Below, piece after piece: positions 45,625-53,995 of a stretch of DNA of 64,000 bases. The notes beneath the pieces were generated by a model. It was not told where the DNA came from. It searched no databases and was given only the letters and a program-made list of their open reading frames with translations. Every line of letters begins with the position of its first letter. Position 1 is the stretch's first letter. The stretch covers positions 50,196 to 114,195 of the forward strand of contig CAIRYK010000084.1 of assembly GCA_903882805.1 (NCBI GenBank). Direction: 5' to 3'. A program made the translations under genes and the position numbers. Origin of the DNA: an uncultured Bacteroidota bacterium. Lineage in GTDB: Bacteria > Bacteroidota > Bacteroidia > Chitinophagales > Chitinophagaceae.

Positions 45625-47289
45625 CTACCATGGTGCATCATCCATTGGCGTTGGCGGCAATTTCCTTATAGGCGCCGCTCCACCCATGTCGTCGTCGTCC
45701 CAGTGCCCATCGTTCACTTTCGATTGCAAGGTCTGAAAGCCGGTTTGGGGAATAAATAATTTAGAACCGCCAAAATCGCTGGTATCGCGGCGTATGCCTG
45801 CTTGCGGATTGTCTTTAGGCTGAGGACCGGGACCGCCGCCTGAATTACCGCCGCCTCCGCCAAACTGGTCGAAACGATTGTCTTCGAGGTCTACAAAACG
45901 CTGGTATTCTTTTATAAAGCGCACCTTTACCATGCCTGTGCTACCATTACGGTGCTTGGCTATGTGAATGTGCGTTTCTCCGTCTACGGTTTCTCCCATA
46001 GCATCGTTGGTGATACCATGATATTCAGGACGGTACAGGAACATTACCAAATCGGCATCCTGCTCTATCGCTCCCGATTCACGCAGATCGCTCAACTGTG
46101 GAATCTTAGATTCCTTGCGGGTTTCTACCGAACGATTCAACTGAGATAGCGCTATAATTGGCACTTCCAGTTCTTTTGCCAGCGCCTTAAGGTCGCGCGA
46201 TATTTTACTTATTTCCTGTTCCCTGTTTCCACCCTTTTCCACACTGGCCTGCATCAGCTGCAGGTAGTCTATGAGAATCATCTGTATATCGTGCTTCTGC
46301 TTGAGCCTTCTTGCTTTTGCACGCAACTCAAATATGTTGAGCGCCGCCTGATCGTCGATGAATATTTTTGCTTGCGCCAGCTTACCCATGCGCTGCGACA
46401 TCTGTATAAACTCATGTTCGGCCATTTTACCCTTGGTAATGGCTTCCATGCTTACATCGGTCACGGCGCTAAGCATCCTTTTTACTATCTGCCCTGCGCC
46501 CATTTCCAGCGAGAACAATGCCACCGGAAACTGCTTGCCTACATTCATGGCGGCATTCATGGCCAGATTTAGCGTGAACGCCGTTTTACCTACCGCCGGA
46601 CGAGCCGCGAGGATAATCAAGTCGGTTTTCTGCCAGCCGCCGGTTAGCGCATCCAGTTCTTTAAAGAGCGATGGCACACCGGTTATGTCGTCGGTCTTTT
46701 TTCTGTTTTCGTCTATTTCGTTCATTGTAGACACCAACACATCCTGCAGACTCTTAAAGTTTTTGCGGAGGTGCTTGTCGGTGATCTCATAAAGGCCCGA
46801 TTCTGCCTTATCCAGCAGATCGAACACATCTATGCTGTCTTCATAGGCATCGCTTATTACGCTGCCGCTAATGCGTATCAGCTCGCGCTGAATGAACTTT
46901 TCCATTACCAGGCGCGCATGCGCTTCTACGTGGGCGCTGCTCAGTACGCTCATCGTAAGGCGCGTGAGGTAGTAAGCTCCGCCTACTATTTCCAGTTCGC
47001 CCGATTTTCTTAATTCCTCCGTTATCGTCAGCAAATCCACAGGCGTTCCTTTATCGAACAACCTACGCATAGCTGCATAAATTTTCTGGTGGGCATCTAC
47101 GTAAAAGCAATCGGCGCTTTGAATGATTTCAAGCACCTGTGCAAACGTATCTTTCTCCAGCATAGACGCGCCAAGCACTGCCTCTTCAAGCTCCACCGAC
47201 TGCGGCGGCACCTTACCATAGACCATTGTAGACATGTCTGGTTTACTCTTCCTTACTCCGCCAAAATCTTTCTTAATGTTTACTGCCAT
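45625..47289 (-). CDS. dnaB: Replicative DNA helicase DnaB
   Basis: 554 residues, somewhat longer than enterobacterial DnaB because of a Gly/Pro-rich C-terminal tail (FGGGGGNSGGGPGPQPKDNPQ). N-terminal domain: PPQSVELEEAVLGASML. RecA-like domain with Walker A AARPAVGKTAFTL near residue 230, the LFSLEMGAGQIVKRML block, Walker B-type ILIDYLQLM and the RSVETRKESKIPQLSDLRESGAIEQDADLVMFL stretch with the arginine finger. It unwinds DNA at the replication fork. It does not encode an intein. Divergent from pheT. Confidence 0.97.
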   Translation of the reverse strand: MAVNIKKDFGGVRKSKPDMSTMVYGKVPPQSVELEEAVLGASMLEKDTFAQVLEIIQSADCFYVDAHQKIYAAMRRLFDKGTPVDLLTITEELRKSGELEIVGGAYYLTRLTMSVLSSAHVEAHARLVMEKFIQRELIRISGSVISDAYEDSIDVFDLLDKAESGLYEITDKHLRKNFKSLQDVLVSTMNEIDENRKKTDDITGVPSLFKELDALTGGWQKTDLIILAARPAVGKTAFTLNLAMNAAMNVGKQFPVALFSLEMGAGQIVKRMLSAVTDVSMEAITKGKMAEHEFIQMSQRMGKLAQAKIFIDDQAALNIFELRAKARRLKQKHDIQMILIDYLQLMQASVEKGGNREQEISKISRDLKALAKELEVPIIALSQLNRSVETRKESKIPQLSDLRESGAIEQDADLVMFLYRPEYHGITNDAMGETVDGETHIHIAKHRNGSTGMVKVRFIKEYQRFVDLEDNRFDQFGGGGGNSGGGPGPQPKDNPQAGIRRDTSDFGGSKLFIPQTGFQTLQSKVNDGHWDDDDMGGAAPIRKLPPTPMDDAPW

Positions 47290-47698
47290 TATTTTCTGTA
47301 CTCTTATGTATTTCTGTAATCAATATTTCCTAAAACAACTGTTCCGTATCATTATCAACCTACCCGAATATTGCTGCGCAATGGCTGCGCTACAATTGTT
47401 AAGGCAACATTAAGGCACGGTTAAAATCTACGGGGGAGAGCGAATATAAACGGGAAAATCAGAACTACAAAAGGTTTAGTCTTTTAAAATTATAACCCAC
47501 CGCCCCACAGCTTACCCACAGCATATCCCCATAAAGTTCCGAAAAAGCGGAGTCTTTCCCCAATTTATTTACGTTTTGCACCACAATTAACAGCGCGTAC
47601 ACATCGGCATGGGGGTAAATGGTTTTGTTAATGGTTTTTTTAAGTAGCTACATTTTACTATCATCAAGGGTTATCTTTGCGCAAATATTTTTTCAGAA
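47290..47698. other. Divergent intergenic region dnaB-pheT
   Basis: 409 bases, AT-rich with short GC patches. No gene. TATCTTTG at 47672-47679 is a good TAnnTTTG -7 element, 20 bases before the pheT ATG. Confidence 0.6.
47672..47679 (+). promoter_or_regulatory. -7 element of the pheT operon
   Basis: TATCTTTG fits TAnnTTTG exactly and is placed for a very short leader. A -33 TTG is not clear. Confidence 0.5.
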
Positions 47699-50104
47699 AT
47701 GATCATTTCATACCAATGGCTGCTCGGATATTTACCGAAACCAATGCCTGTAAACGAGCTTGGCGGTATACTAACATCGATAGGGCTGGAAGTAGAAGCT
47801 ATAGAACCCGTAGAGAGCATTAAAGGCGGTCTGGAAGGCCTGCTGATAGGCGAAGTGCTTACCTGCGCCAAACACCCTAATGCCGACAAACTAAGCGTAA
47901 CAACCGTAAACACCGGCGGACCTACGCCTGTGCAGATAGTGTGCGGCGCGCCAAATGTAGCCGCCGGACAGAAAGTAGTGGTAGCCCCTGTGGGCGCCAC
48001 CGTACATCCTACCGAAGGCGAACCTTTTCTGATAAAAAAAGCGAAGATCAGGGGCGAAGAAAGCAGCGGTATGATATGCGCCGAGGACGAAATAGGCCTG
48101 GGCAAAAGCCATGCAGGCATTATGATATTGCCTGCCGACGCCGAGGTGGGTATGCTGGCCAAAGAATATTTTAATATTCCGCAAACAGACTACGCTATAC
48201 ACATAGGACTTACGCCCAACCGCAGCGATGCTAACAGCCATATTGGCGTGGCTAAGGATGTGTGCGCCTACCTGACGCACCATAAAGGCGAACGCCACAC
48301 CGCTGTGCTGCCACAAACGCATACAACTACCATTGCAGAAAACCAACATAAAGCCATAAACGTAGCGATAGGCGCGACCAACGCCTGCCTGCGCTATGCC
48401 GGACAAAGCATTACCAATGTACATGTAGGGCCGTCGCCTGAATGGCTTAAAGCACGCCTGCAAACAATAGGCGTGCGCAGCATAAACAACATTGTAGATA
48501 TTACCAACTATGTACTGCACGAATACGGGCAGCCGCTGCATGCATTTGATGCTGATAAACTGACTGCAAACGCCATAGGCGTACAGTTTATGCCCGAGGG
48601 CTCCATCTTTAAAGGTCTTGACGGTAAAGAGCGCAAACTTGCTGCCGACGACCTGATGATAACCAGCGGAGGCGAAGCCATAGCAATGGGCGGCGTTTTT
48701 GGTGGACAAGACAGCGGTATTACAGAGGCTACCACACATGTATTTCTGGAAAGCGCCTATTTCGACTCCAAGCATGTTCGTCGCAGCTCGCTGCGCCACA
48801 ACCTGCGCACCGATGCCGCTACACACTTCGAGAAAGGAGTAGACATAAACAATGTACTGCCTGCGCTGCAAAGGGCCGCAGCGCTTATTGCCGATATAGC
48901 CGGCGGCACAATTGCCACTACCATAAACGATGTGTATCCCGCAACATTGCCAGAAAGAACTGTGGCTGTAACCTACGACTACATATGGAAACTGAGCGGC
49001 AAACACTATACCGCACACAGCATAAAAGAAGTGTTGCTGGCGCTGGGCTTTGCCATTGCCGAAGAAACTGAAGAACAACTGACGCTGTATATACCATCGA
49101 ACAAAACAGATGTATCGCAACCGGCAGATATTGTAGAAGAAATATTGCGCATAGACGGACTGGACAACATTACCATTCCCGACAGGCTGAACATTAGCCT
49201 CAAGCCTGCCATAAAGGGCGACCGCGAAGTGCGCGAGCGCATGGCCGGATTGCTGTGCGGCATGGGCGCACAAGAAATAGTAACCAACTCGATAGTAAAC
49301 AGCAAGTACTACCCGGGCAACGACAACCTGGTGAAAATGGTGAACAGCCTGAGCGCAGATCTGGATGTGATGCGCCCATCTATGCTGGAAGGCGGACTGG
49401 AAGTAGTGCAGTTCAACTGCAATCGTAAGAGCCAAAACCTTTTCTTGTTTGAATTCGGCAATATATACGCGCAGGCCGACGCTAAGTACTACCAACAAGC
49501 GCGCCTGGTCATATGGATAAGCGGACAAATGCGCACTGCCAACTGGAGCCAGAAAGCGCTGAAAGCAGATATTTACTACATAAAAGGCATAGTGGGCAAC
49601 CTATTGCAGTATTGCGGCATTAAAAACGACGCAACAGTAAGCGCAGATGGCGAGATAGTGTGGAAATGGAAAAACCAGACTTTGTGCACGGCTAGCCCCG
49701 TGCCAGCAGCAAGGCTCGGCGAATTTGATATAAAGCAGGAAGTATATTATGCCGAAATTCACTGGGACAATTGGGTGAAAGCGCAGGCTGCTGCTAAAAC
49801 AAAATATAGCGAGATACCTAAGTTCCCGGCGGTGCAGCGCGACCTGGCTATAGTTATAGACACTGCCGTAACCTACAAGCAAGTGCAAGACATAACACAA
49901 CAGCTAAAACTGGAACCATTGCAGTCATTCGGCCTGTTCGATGTGTTTGAGAGTGAAAAACTGGGCAAAGGAAAAAAATCTTATGCCTTAAATTACACTT
50001 TTCAGTTACAAGACCGTACTTTGACAGATGCTGACACCGAACAGTTGATGAAACAACTAATAGATGCTTATACAACTAAACTCAGCGCCCAAATTCGCGA
50101 CTAA
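47699..50104 (+). CDS. pheT: Phenylalanine--tRNA ligase beta subunit
   Basis: 801 residues, the normal length. Start at the ATG at 47699 (MIISYQWLLGYLPKPMPVNELGGILTSIGLEVEAIEP). A tRNA-binding (EMAP/OB) domain follows near 45-150 (LIGEVLTCAKHPNADKLSVTTVNTG, IVCGAPNVAAGQKVVVAPVGA), then B3/B4 (HEYGQPLHAFDADKLTAN), B5, and the C-terminal FDX-ACB domain (AVQRDLAIVIDTAVTYKQVQ, LTDADTEQLMKQLID). It heads a compact operon: the next gene begins with the last base of its stop codon (TAATG). Confidence 0.97.
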   Translation: MIISYQWLLGYLPKPMPVNELGGILTSIGLEVEAIEPVESIKGGLEGLLIGEVLTCAKHPNADKLSVTTVNTGGPTPVQIVCGAPNVAAGQKVVVAPVGATVHPTEGEPFLIKKAKIRGEESSGMICAEDEIGLGKSHAGIMILPADAEVGMLAKEYFNIPQTDYAIHIGLTPNRSDANSHIGVAKDVCAYLTHHKGERHTAVLPQTHTTTIAENQHKAINVAIGATNACLRYAGQSITNVHVGPSPEWLKARLQTIGVRSINNIVDITNYVLHEYGQPLHAFDADKLTANAIGVQFMPEGSIFKGLDGKERKLAADDLMITSGGEAIAMGGVFGGQDSGITEATTHVFLESAYFDSKHVRRSSLRHNLRTDAATHFEKGVDINNVLPALQRAAALIADIAGGTIATTINDVYPATLPERTVAVTYDYIWKLSGKHYTAHSIKEVLLALGFAIAEETEEQLTLYIPSNKTDVSQPADIVEEILRIDGLDNITIPDRLNISLKPAIKGDREVRERMAGLLCGMGAQEIVTNSIVNSKYYPGNDNLVKMVNSLSADLDVMRPSMLEGGLEVVQFNCNRKSQNLFLFEFGNIYAQADAKYYQQARLVIWISGQMRTANWSQKALKADIYYIKGIVGNLLQYCGIKNDATVSADGEIVWKWKNQTLCTASPVPAARLGEFDIKQEVYYAEIHWDNWVKAQAAAKTKYSEIPKFPAVQRDLAIVIDTAVTYKQVQDITQQLKLEPLQSFGLFDVFESEKLGKGKKSYALNYTFQLQDRTLTDADTEQLMKQLIDAYTTKLSAQIRD

Positions 50105-50379
50105 TGCAGGCATTGGATCAATTAAATACAAAAGTAGATATGCTGCTAAAAAAATATGCAGCTTTAGAGGCGGAGAATAAACGCCTCAAGGCGACTATTG
50201 CCACACACGAAAAAACCGTGGAGATTCTCAGTAAAAAGCTGGCTTCGCTGGAAAACGGTATGGTAAGCGTAAGGCTGGGACAGACCGATATTGATGAGGA
50301 AGAAAAGGAGAACATGCGCCGCCAACTGGACAACGTGATAAGCGAGATAGACAAAATACTGAACACACTGAATGACTGA
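50104..50379 (+). CDS. Coiled-coil protein (pheT operon)
   Basis: 91 residues, entirely helical. The heptad pattern over LNTKVDMLLKKYAALEAENKRLKATIATHEKTVEILSKKLA-like text (about 5-50) indicates a coiled coil. Bacteroidota often carry such a short protein behind pheT and before zapA; here zapA is missing. It may be a division-related or structural factor. Overlaps the next gene by eight bases. Confidence 0.75.
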   Translation: MQALDQLNTKVDMLLKKYAALEAENKRLKATIATHEKTVEILSKKLASLENGMVSVRLGQTDIDEEEKENMRRQLDNVISEIDKILNTLND

Positions 50380-50881
50380 CAAGGATAGATACTTCCTGTT
50401 GTTGGCAACGGGGTTCACGCTCCTGGGCGCAGATAGCTGCACCCAGGAGCGTCAGCTATGCCTTACGCCCAAAGTGGCAATAATGAATATGCAAACCGTG
50501 CATTTTTCCGACTCCACATTGCTTACGGTAGTAGATACGGCCCTACCAGCCGCCGTAATAGGCGCCCTACCCGATTCAGTAAAACAACTGACCCTTTACA
50601 ATACCGGCTCCTTATTCAGCCTGTCTTTATCGCCGGCGGCCGATAGCTGTAAATGGCTGGTAACTACCGACTCGCTAAAATACAGCTACGATACCCTGAC
50701 ATTCTACTACCAACGCAATCTGGAATTTCTGTCGAACGCCTGTGGGTATACTTGTTTTTACACCATAAAAACGGTGAGTACCACCCACAACAATATAGAC
50801 TCTGTTCAGATTACGAACACCAATGTAACCAATGACGTTAAAACGAAACATCTGCGCGTATTTTTTCACCCTAATTTTTAG
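50372..50881 (+). CDS. DUF6452-like lipoprotein
   Basis: 169 residues. The signal MTDKDRYFLLLATGFTLLGADSC has a weak lipobox (GADSC). The rest is beta-rich with Cys residues at conserved spots (RQLCLTP, DSCKWLV, NACGYTCFYTIKTV), as in the DUF6452 family that sits before DUF6048 in many Bacteroidota. Function unknown, likely envelope. Its first ~80 bases contain a strong hairpin (50418-50451). The last 50 bases overlap the next gene in another frame. Confidence 0.75.
   Translation: MTDKDRYFLLLATGFTLLGADSCTQERQLCLTPKVAIMNMQTVHFSDSTLLTVVDTALPAAVIGALPDSVKQLTLYNTGSLFSLSLSPAADSCKWLVTTDSLKYSYDTLTFYYQRNLEFLSNACGYTCFYTIKTVSTTHNNIDSVQITNTNVTNDVKTKHLRVFFHPNF
50418..50451. promoter_or_regulatory. Perfect 10-bp hairpin inside the DUF6452-like gene
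   Basis: CGCTCCTGGG at 50418-50427 pairs with CCCAGGAGCG at 50442-50451; the loop contains a further GCAG/CTGC pair. No T run follows. It lies 46 bases after the start of the gene, so a role in attenuation or mRNA processing is possible. Confidence 0.55.
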
Positions 50882-51578
50882 TTTGTGCGCGGTGTGCGGC
50901 GCTACGGCGGCTTTTGCCCAAACCGATACCGCTGCAACCGACACCACAGAAATAAAAGTGAAGAAAAAAGACCTTGCCGGGCATCAACTCTGCATAGGGG
51001 CAGATATTTTTCACCCTATAATGGGTATATGGCAGAAAGACCGTTCGGCTTTTGAAATAGCTGCTGACTACTACCTGCACAACGAATATTTTGCGGTATG
51101 CGAGGCTGGCTTTGGCGCATCTGAAATGAACTACACCGACCTGAAATACAAAACAACCAATCAATTTGTTCGTGTGGGCTTCAATAAGAGCGTGCTGACG
51201 CGCGATAAGCCTACCGACTGGGATATGATGCTCATAGGCTTCAGGCTGGGCGCAGCTGCCATCAATAGGGGCGAGGCATCTTATACCGTTATAGACAGTG
51301 TGTGGGGCAACAATGGCGGTACAACGCCCGGCAAAACGTTTGGCGCGCTGTGGGTAGAAATAACGGCAGGCATGCGCGTGGAGCTGGTAAAAGGCTTTTT
51401 TGCCGGCTGGAACATTCGCGGAAAGTTTTTAATGAATGGCGCATCGTTCAAAGATCTGGCCCCGCTATATATTGCCGGGTACGGCCGCGGCGACAAAAAT
51501 TCCATTTTCGATTTCAATATGTATCTCAGCTACGCCATACGGTGGGACAGGCAGCAAAGCCCAAAAGCTAAAAAATAA
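50832..51578 (+). CDS. DUF6048-like exported protein
   Basis: 248 residues. The start at 50832 is required because the signal peptide (MTLKRNICAYFFTLIFSLCAVCGATAAFA) begins there and no later Met fits, so the gene truly overlaps its neighbour by 50 bases in a different frame. The mature protein has alternating strands typical of an outer-membrane barrel: LCIGADIFHPIMGIWQKDRSAFEIAADYYL, FFAGWNIRGKFLMN, and the final NMYLSYAIRWDR. The DUF6048 family is Bacteroidota-specific with no known role. Confidence 0.8.
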   Translation: MTLKRNICAYFFTLIFSLCAVCGATAAFAQTDTAATDTTEIKVKKKDLAGHQLCIGADIFHPIMGIWQKDRSAFEIAADYYLHNEYFAVCEAGFGASEMNYTDLKYKTTNQFVRVGFNKSVLTRDKPTDWDMMLIGFRLGAAAINRGEASYTVIDSVWGNNGGTTPGKTFGALWVEITAGMRVELVKGFFAGWNIRGKFLMNGASFKDLAPLYIAGYGRGDKNSIFDFNMYLSYAIRWDRQQSPKAKK

Positions 51579-51740
51579 GTATTTCGGTTGCGGCAAGCGA
51601 TTTGAGTGATAATTGATGGATTAGCTGCTACGGACATTTGGGATGCTTGCGCAATAAAGCTTATCGCACTCAATCGGGCGTGGAGCTAAAAACAATATCT
51701 GGGATGTAAGTTGTTGGGTAGCCTCAGGTAAAAGGCAAAA

Positions 51741-52394
51741 CTATGGCGCCAGCCTGCTGCGTTGCCAGCTTCCTGCTGCATTCTTTTCAAACATAAGCCG
51801 GTCGTGCATACGACTGCTGCGGCCTTGCCAAAATTCTATACGCGACGCCACAACGCGATAACCGCCCCAATGCGGAGGGCGCGGAATTTCAATATCGGAA
51901 AACTCTTTTTGGTAGCGTTCAAAGTTCACATCCAGCACATTGCGGTGCGCTATTGGCTGGCTTTGTGGCGACGACCATGCGCCAATACGGCTGCCTACCG
52001 GGCGCGAATGGAAGTAGGCATCGCTTTCGGCGGGGTCTATCTTTTCTATTACGCCTTCTATCCGCACCTGCCGCTCCAGTTCTTTCCAGAAAAAAAGCAG
52101 CGCAACTTGTGGATTCACGGCTACATCCTGGCCCTTGGCGCTATCGTAATTTGTAAAAAACACAAACCCCAAATCATCGAGACCTTTTAGCAACACAATA
52201 CGGGCATGGGGCCTGCCCTGCCCGTCGGCGGTAGCCAGCGTCATTGCATTAATCTCCGTTATCTCGGCCGCTTCTGCTTCGGCAAACCAGTTTCTGAAAA
52301 AAAGCAGGGGATCGTCGCCTACCGTTTCATCATCCAGCGCTGCCAGCAGGTAATCCTGACGGATATCGGCTATATGTTTGGCGTGTTGCGACAT
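51741..52394 (-). CDS. pdxH: Pyridoxamine 5'-phosphate oxidase
   Basis: 217 residues. It oxidises pyridoxine/pyridoxamine phosphate to PLP with FMN. Family text: DPLLFFRNWFAEAEAAEITEINAMTLATADGQGRPHARIVLLKG (FMN contacts), FFTNYDSAKGQDVAVNPQVALLFFWKELERQVRIEGVIEKI, SYFHSRP-like DAYFHSRPVGSRIGAWSSPQS, and the C-terminal PPHWGGYRVVASRIEFWQGRSSRMHDR. The ATG abuts the stop of a 48-residue membrane protein gene, so they are one transcript. Confidence 0.96.
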   Translation of the reverse strand: MSQHAKHIADIRQDYLLAALDDETVGDDPLLFFRNWFAEAEAAEITEINAMTLATADGQGRPHARIVLLKGLDDLGFVFFTNYDSAKGQDVAVNPQVALLFFWKELERQVRIEGVIEKIDPAESDAYFHSRPVGSRIGAWSSPQSQPIAHRNVLDVNFERYQKEFSDIEIPRPPHWGGYRVVASRIEFWQGRSSRMHDRLMFEKNAAGSWQRSRLAP

Positions 52395-52541
52395 TTATTT
52401 CTTAGAATCTCCAGAGTTAAGGTACTTTACCATAACATATATCCACTGAAGAATACAAAGCAGAAAAAATACCCACATAAGGGTAGGACCTACGTTCTTG
52501 TTTATGTTGTCGTAAAAAGCGCTAAGTATCAGATGGTTCAT
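52395..52541 (-). CDS. Small membrane protein upstream of pdxH
   Basis: 48 residues: MNHLILSAFYDNINKN then a single helix (TLMWVFFLLCILQWIYVMV) and a charged end (YLNSGDSKK). Its TAA is immediately followed by the pdxH ATG with no spacer, so translation is coupled. Coding is supported by clean frame, start codon and typical membrane composition; no family recognised. Confidence 0.7.
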   Translation of the reverse strand: MNHLILSAFYDNINKNVGPTLMWVFFLLCILQWIYVMVKYLNSGDSKK

Positions 52542-52636
52542 GAATTATAATTTGCGCTGCAAGATACTCAATAACTTGAAAACTTAAAAAGAAGCTGGAT
52601 AGATTAATTGCTGAAACCCACACTTTTTACATGCGA

Positions 52637-52644
52637 TAATTTTG
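52637..52644 (+). promoter_or_regulatory. Possible -7 element before chrA
   Basis: TAATTTTG matches TAnnTTTG and lies 53 bases before the chrA ATG. A TTG at 52608-52610 is further away than usual for -33. Confidence 0.35.
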
Positions 52645-52697
52645 AATTTATAAATTCGCATTTTTAGTTTTAATTTCATGTCCTAATTGACCAGCCA

Positions 52698-53933
52698 ATG
52701 CTGTTGCGGCACGTACCATTTCTCAAGGCGGTATTTCTTTATTCGTTCACCGCTTTTGGCGGTCCGCAGGGGCACATGGGCATGATGGTAAAAACCTTTG
52801 TACAAAAACGCAAAGACATTACTGAAGATGAGCTACTGGAATACAACGCATTTTGCCAGATGTTGCCCGGCCCATCCAGTACACAAACAGTGACCCTTAT
52901 TGCGCTAAAACGCGGCGGCGTTCCTTTGGCAATATTCACCCTTTTGCTATGGATATTTCCGGCAGCGCTAATCATGGCATTGTTTTCTTTTATTATTTTC
53001 TACTTCGATCCGGGAGCGCAGAAAGGCAATAAGATGATACCGCTAAATCTGTTCTACTATATACAGCCTATGTCGGTGGGGTTTGTGTTTTTTGCTGCTG
53101 CACGTATGATGCAAACCAGCATAAAATATGTAGCAACGGCAGCAATTATGGTGGGCAGCCTTGTAGCGACACTATTTATCAATTCACCATGGGTTTTCCC
53201 GGTATTATTGGTTATTTCTGGCGCCATAAGCAACTTTAGTAATAACCGTATACCTACGCCAATACAGAAACCCAAAAAAATAAACTGGATGCATTTATGG
53301 CTATTTGCATTGTTGTTTGTGGTGGCGGGTATTGTAAGCGAACTAGCAAAATCGGGCAATTGGGAACATGCGCGTATCTATAACTTATTTGAGAATTTTT
53401 ATCGTTTTGGGGCAATCGTTTTTGGCGGCGGTCAGGCTTTAATGCCGCTTATGCTCATACAGTTTGTAAAACGATCTACTCAGCCGCCCATCCTTACTGC
53501 GGGGCAATTGCTCACCGGTTATGGCATGGTGCAGGCTGTGCCGGGACCGGTATTCTCTATATGTTCGTTTGTAGGAGGGGTGGCCATGCACGAGTATGGC
53601 CCATTATGGCAGATAGGCGGCAGTCTGGTAGCAACAATAGCCGTATTTTTACCCAGTACATTACTGCTGTTTTTCCTTTTTCCTGTCTACGAAAATCTTA
53701 AACACCACGTTATTATTTTCCGTGCGTTAGAAGGTATAAATTCGGCAATTGTAGGAATAATCTGGGCTTCTGGCATAGTACTGTTCCGGTCTATAGCCTT
53801 CGATCAGGCATTGGCATTCGAGTGGAGTAATCTGGTAGTAGTTATGATCACCTTCAGTCTGCTTTATTTCTCTAAGATACCGGCGCCGCTTATTGTGTTG
53901 GGTTGGTTGCTCATGGGCTGGTCGCTGCATTAA
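52698..53933 (+). CDS. chrA: Chromate transporter (two CHR domains)
   Basis: 411 residues with about ten membrane helices. Each half has the CHR signature: YSFTAFGGPQGHMGMMVKTFVQ (about 13-34) with the following MLPGPSSTQT, and in the second half FGAIVFGGGQALMPLMLIQFV with GYGMVQAVPGPVFS. These export chromate from the cytoplasm, although sulfate-like anions may be the native substrate. It stands alone directly left of the tRNA and the island. Confidence 0.92.
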   Translation: MLLRHVPFLKAVFLYSFTAFGGPQGHMGMMVKTFVQKRKDITEDELLEYNAFCQMLPGPSSTQTVTLIALKRGGVPLAIFTLLLWIFPAALIMALFSFIIFYFDPGAQKGNKMIPLNLFYYIQPMSVGFVFFAAARMMQTSIKYVATAAIMVGSLVATLFINSPWVFPVLLVISGAISNFSNNRIPTPIQKPKKINWMHLWLFALLFVVAGIVSELAKSGNWEHARIYNLFENFYRFGAIVFGGGQALMPLMLIQFVKRSTQPPILTAGQLLTGYGMVQAVPGPVFSICSFVGGVAMHEYGPLWQIGGSLVATIAVFLPSTLLLFFLFPVYENLKHHVIIFRALEGINSAIVGIIWASGIVLFRSIAFDQALAFEWSNLVVVMITFSLLYFSKIPAPLIVLGWLLMGWSLH

Positions 53934-53995
53934 CAGTATTTTCTTCCCAGCCCAAATTAACTGCAGAAAATATAGGGCAGTAGTTTAGCGAATTA

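Noticed and set aside
47891..49528. 545-residue leftward open frame
   Set aside because: It lies opposite pheT, has no family motifs and an aromatic-rich composition typical of antisense of a GC-biased coding frame.
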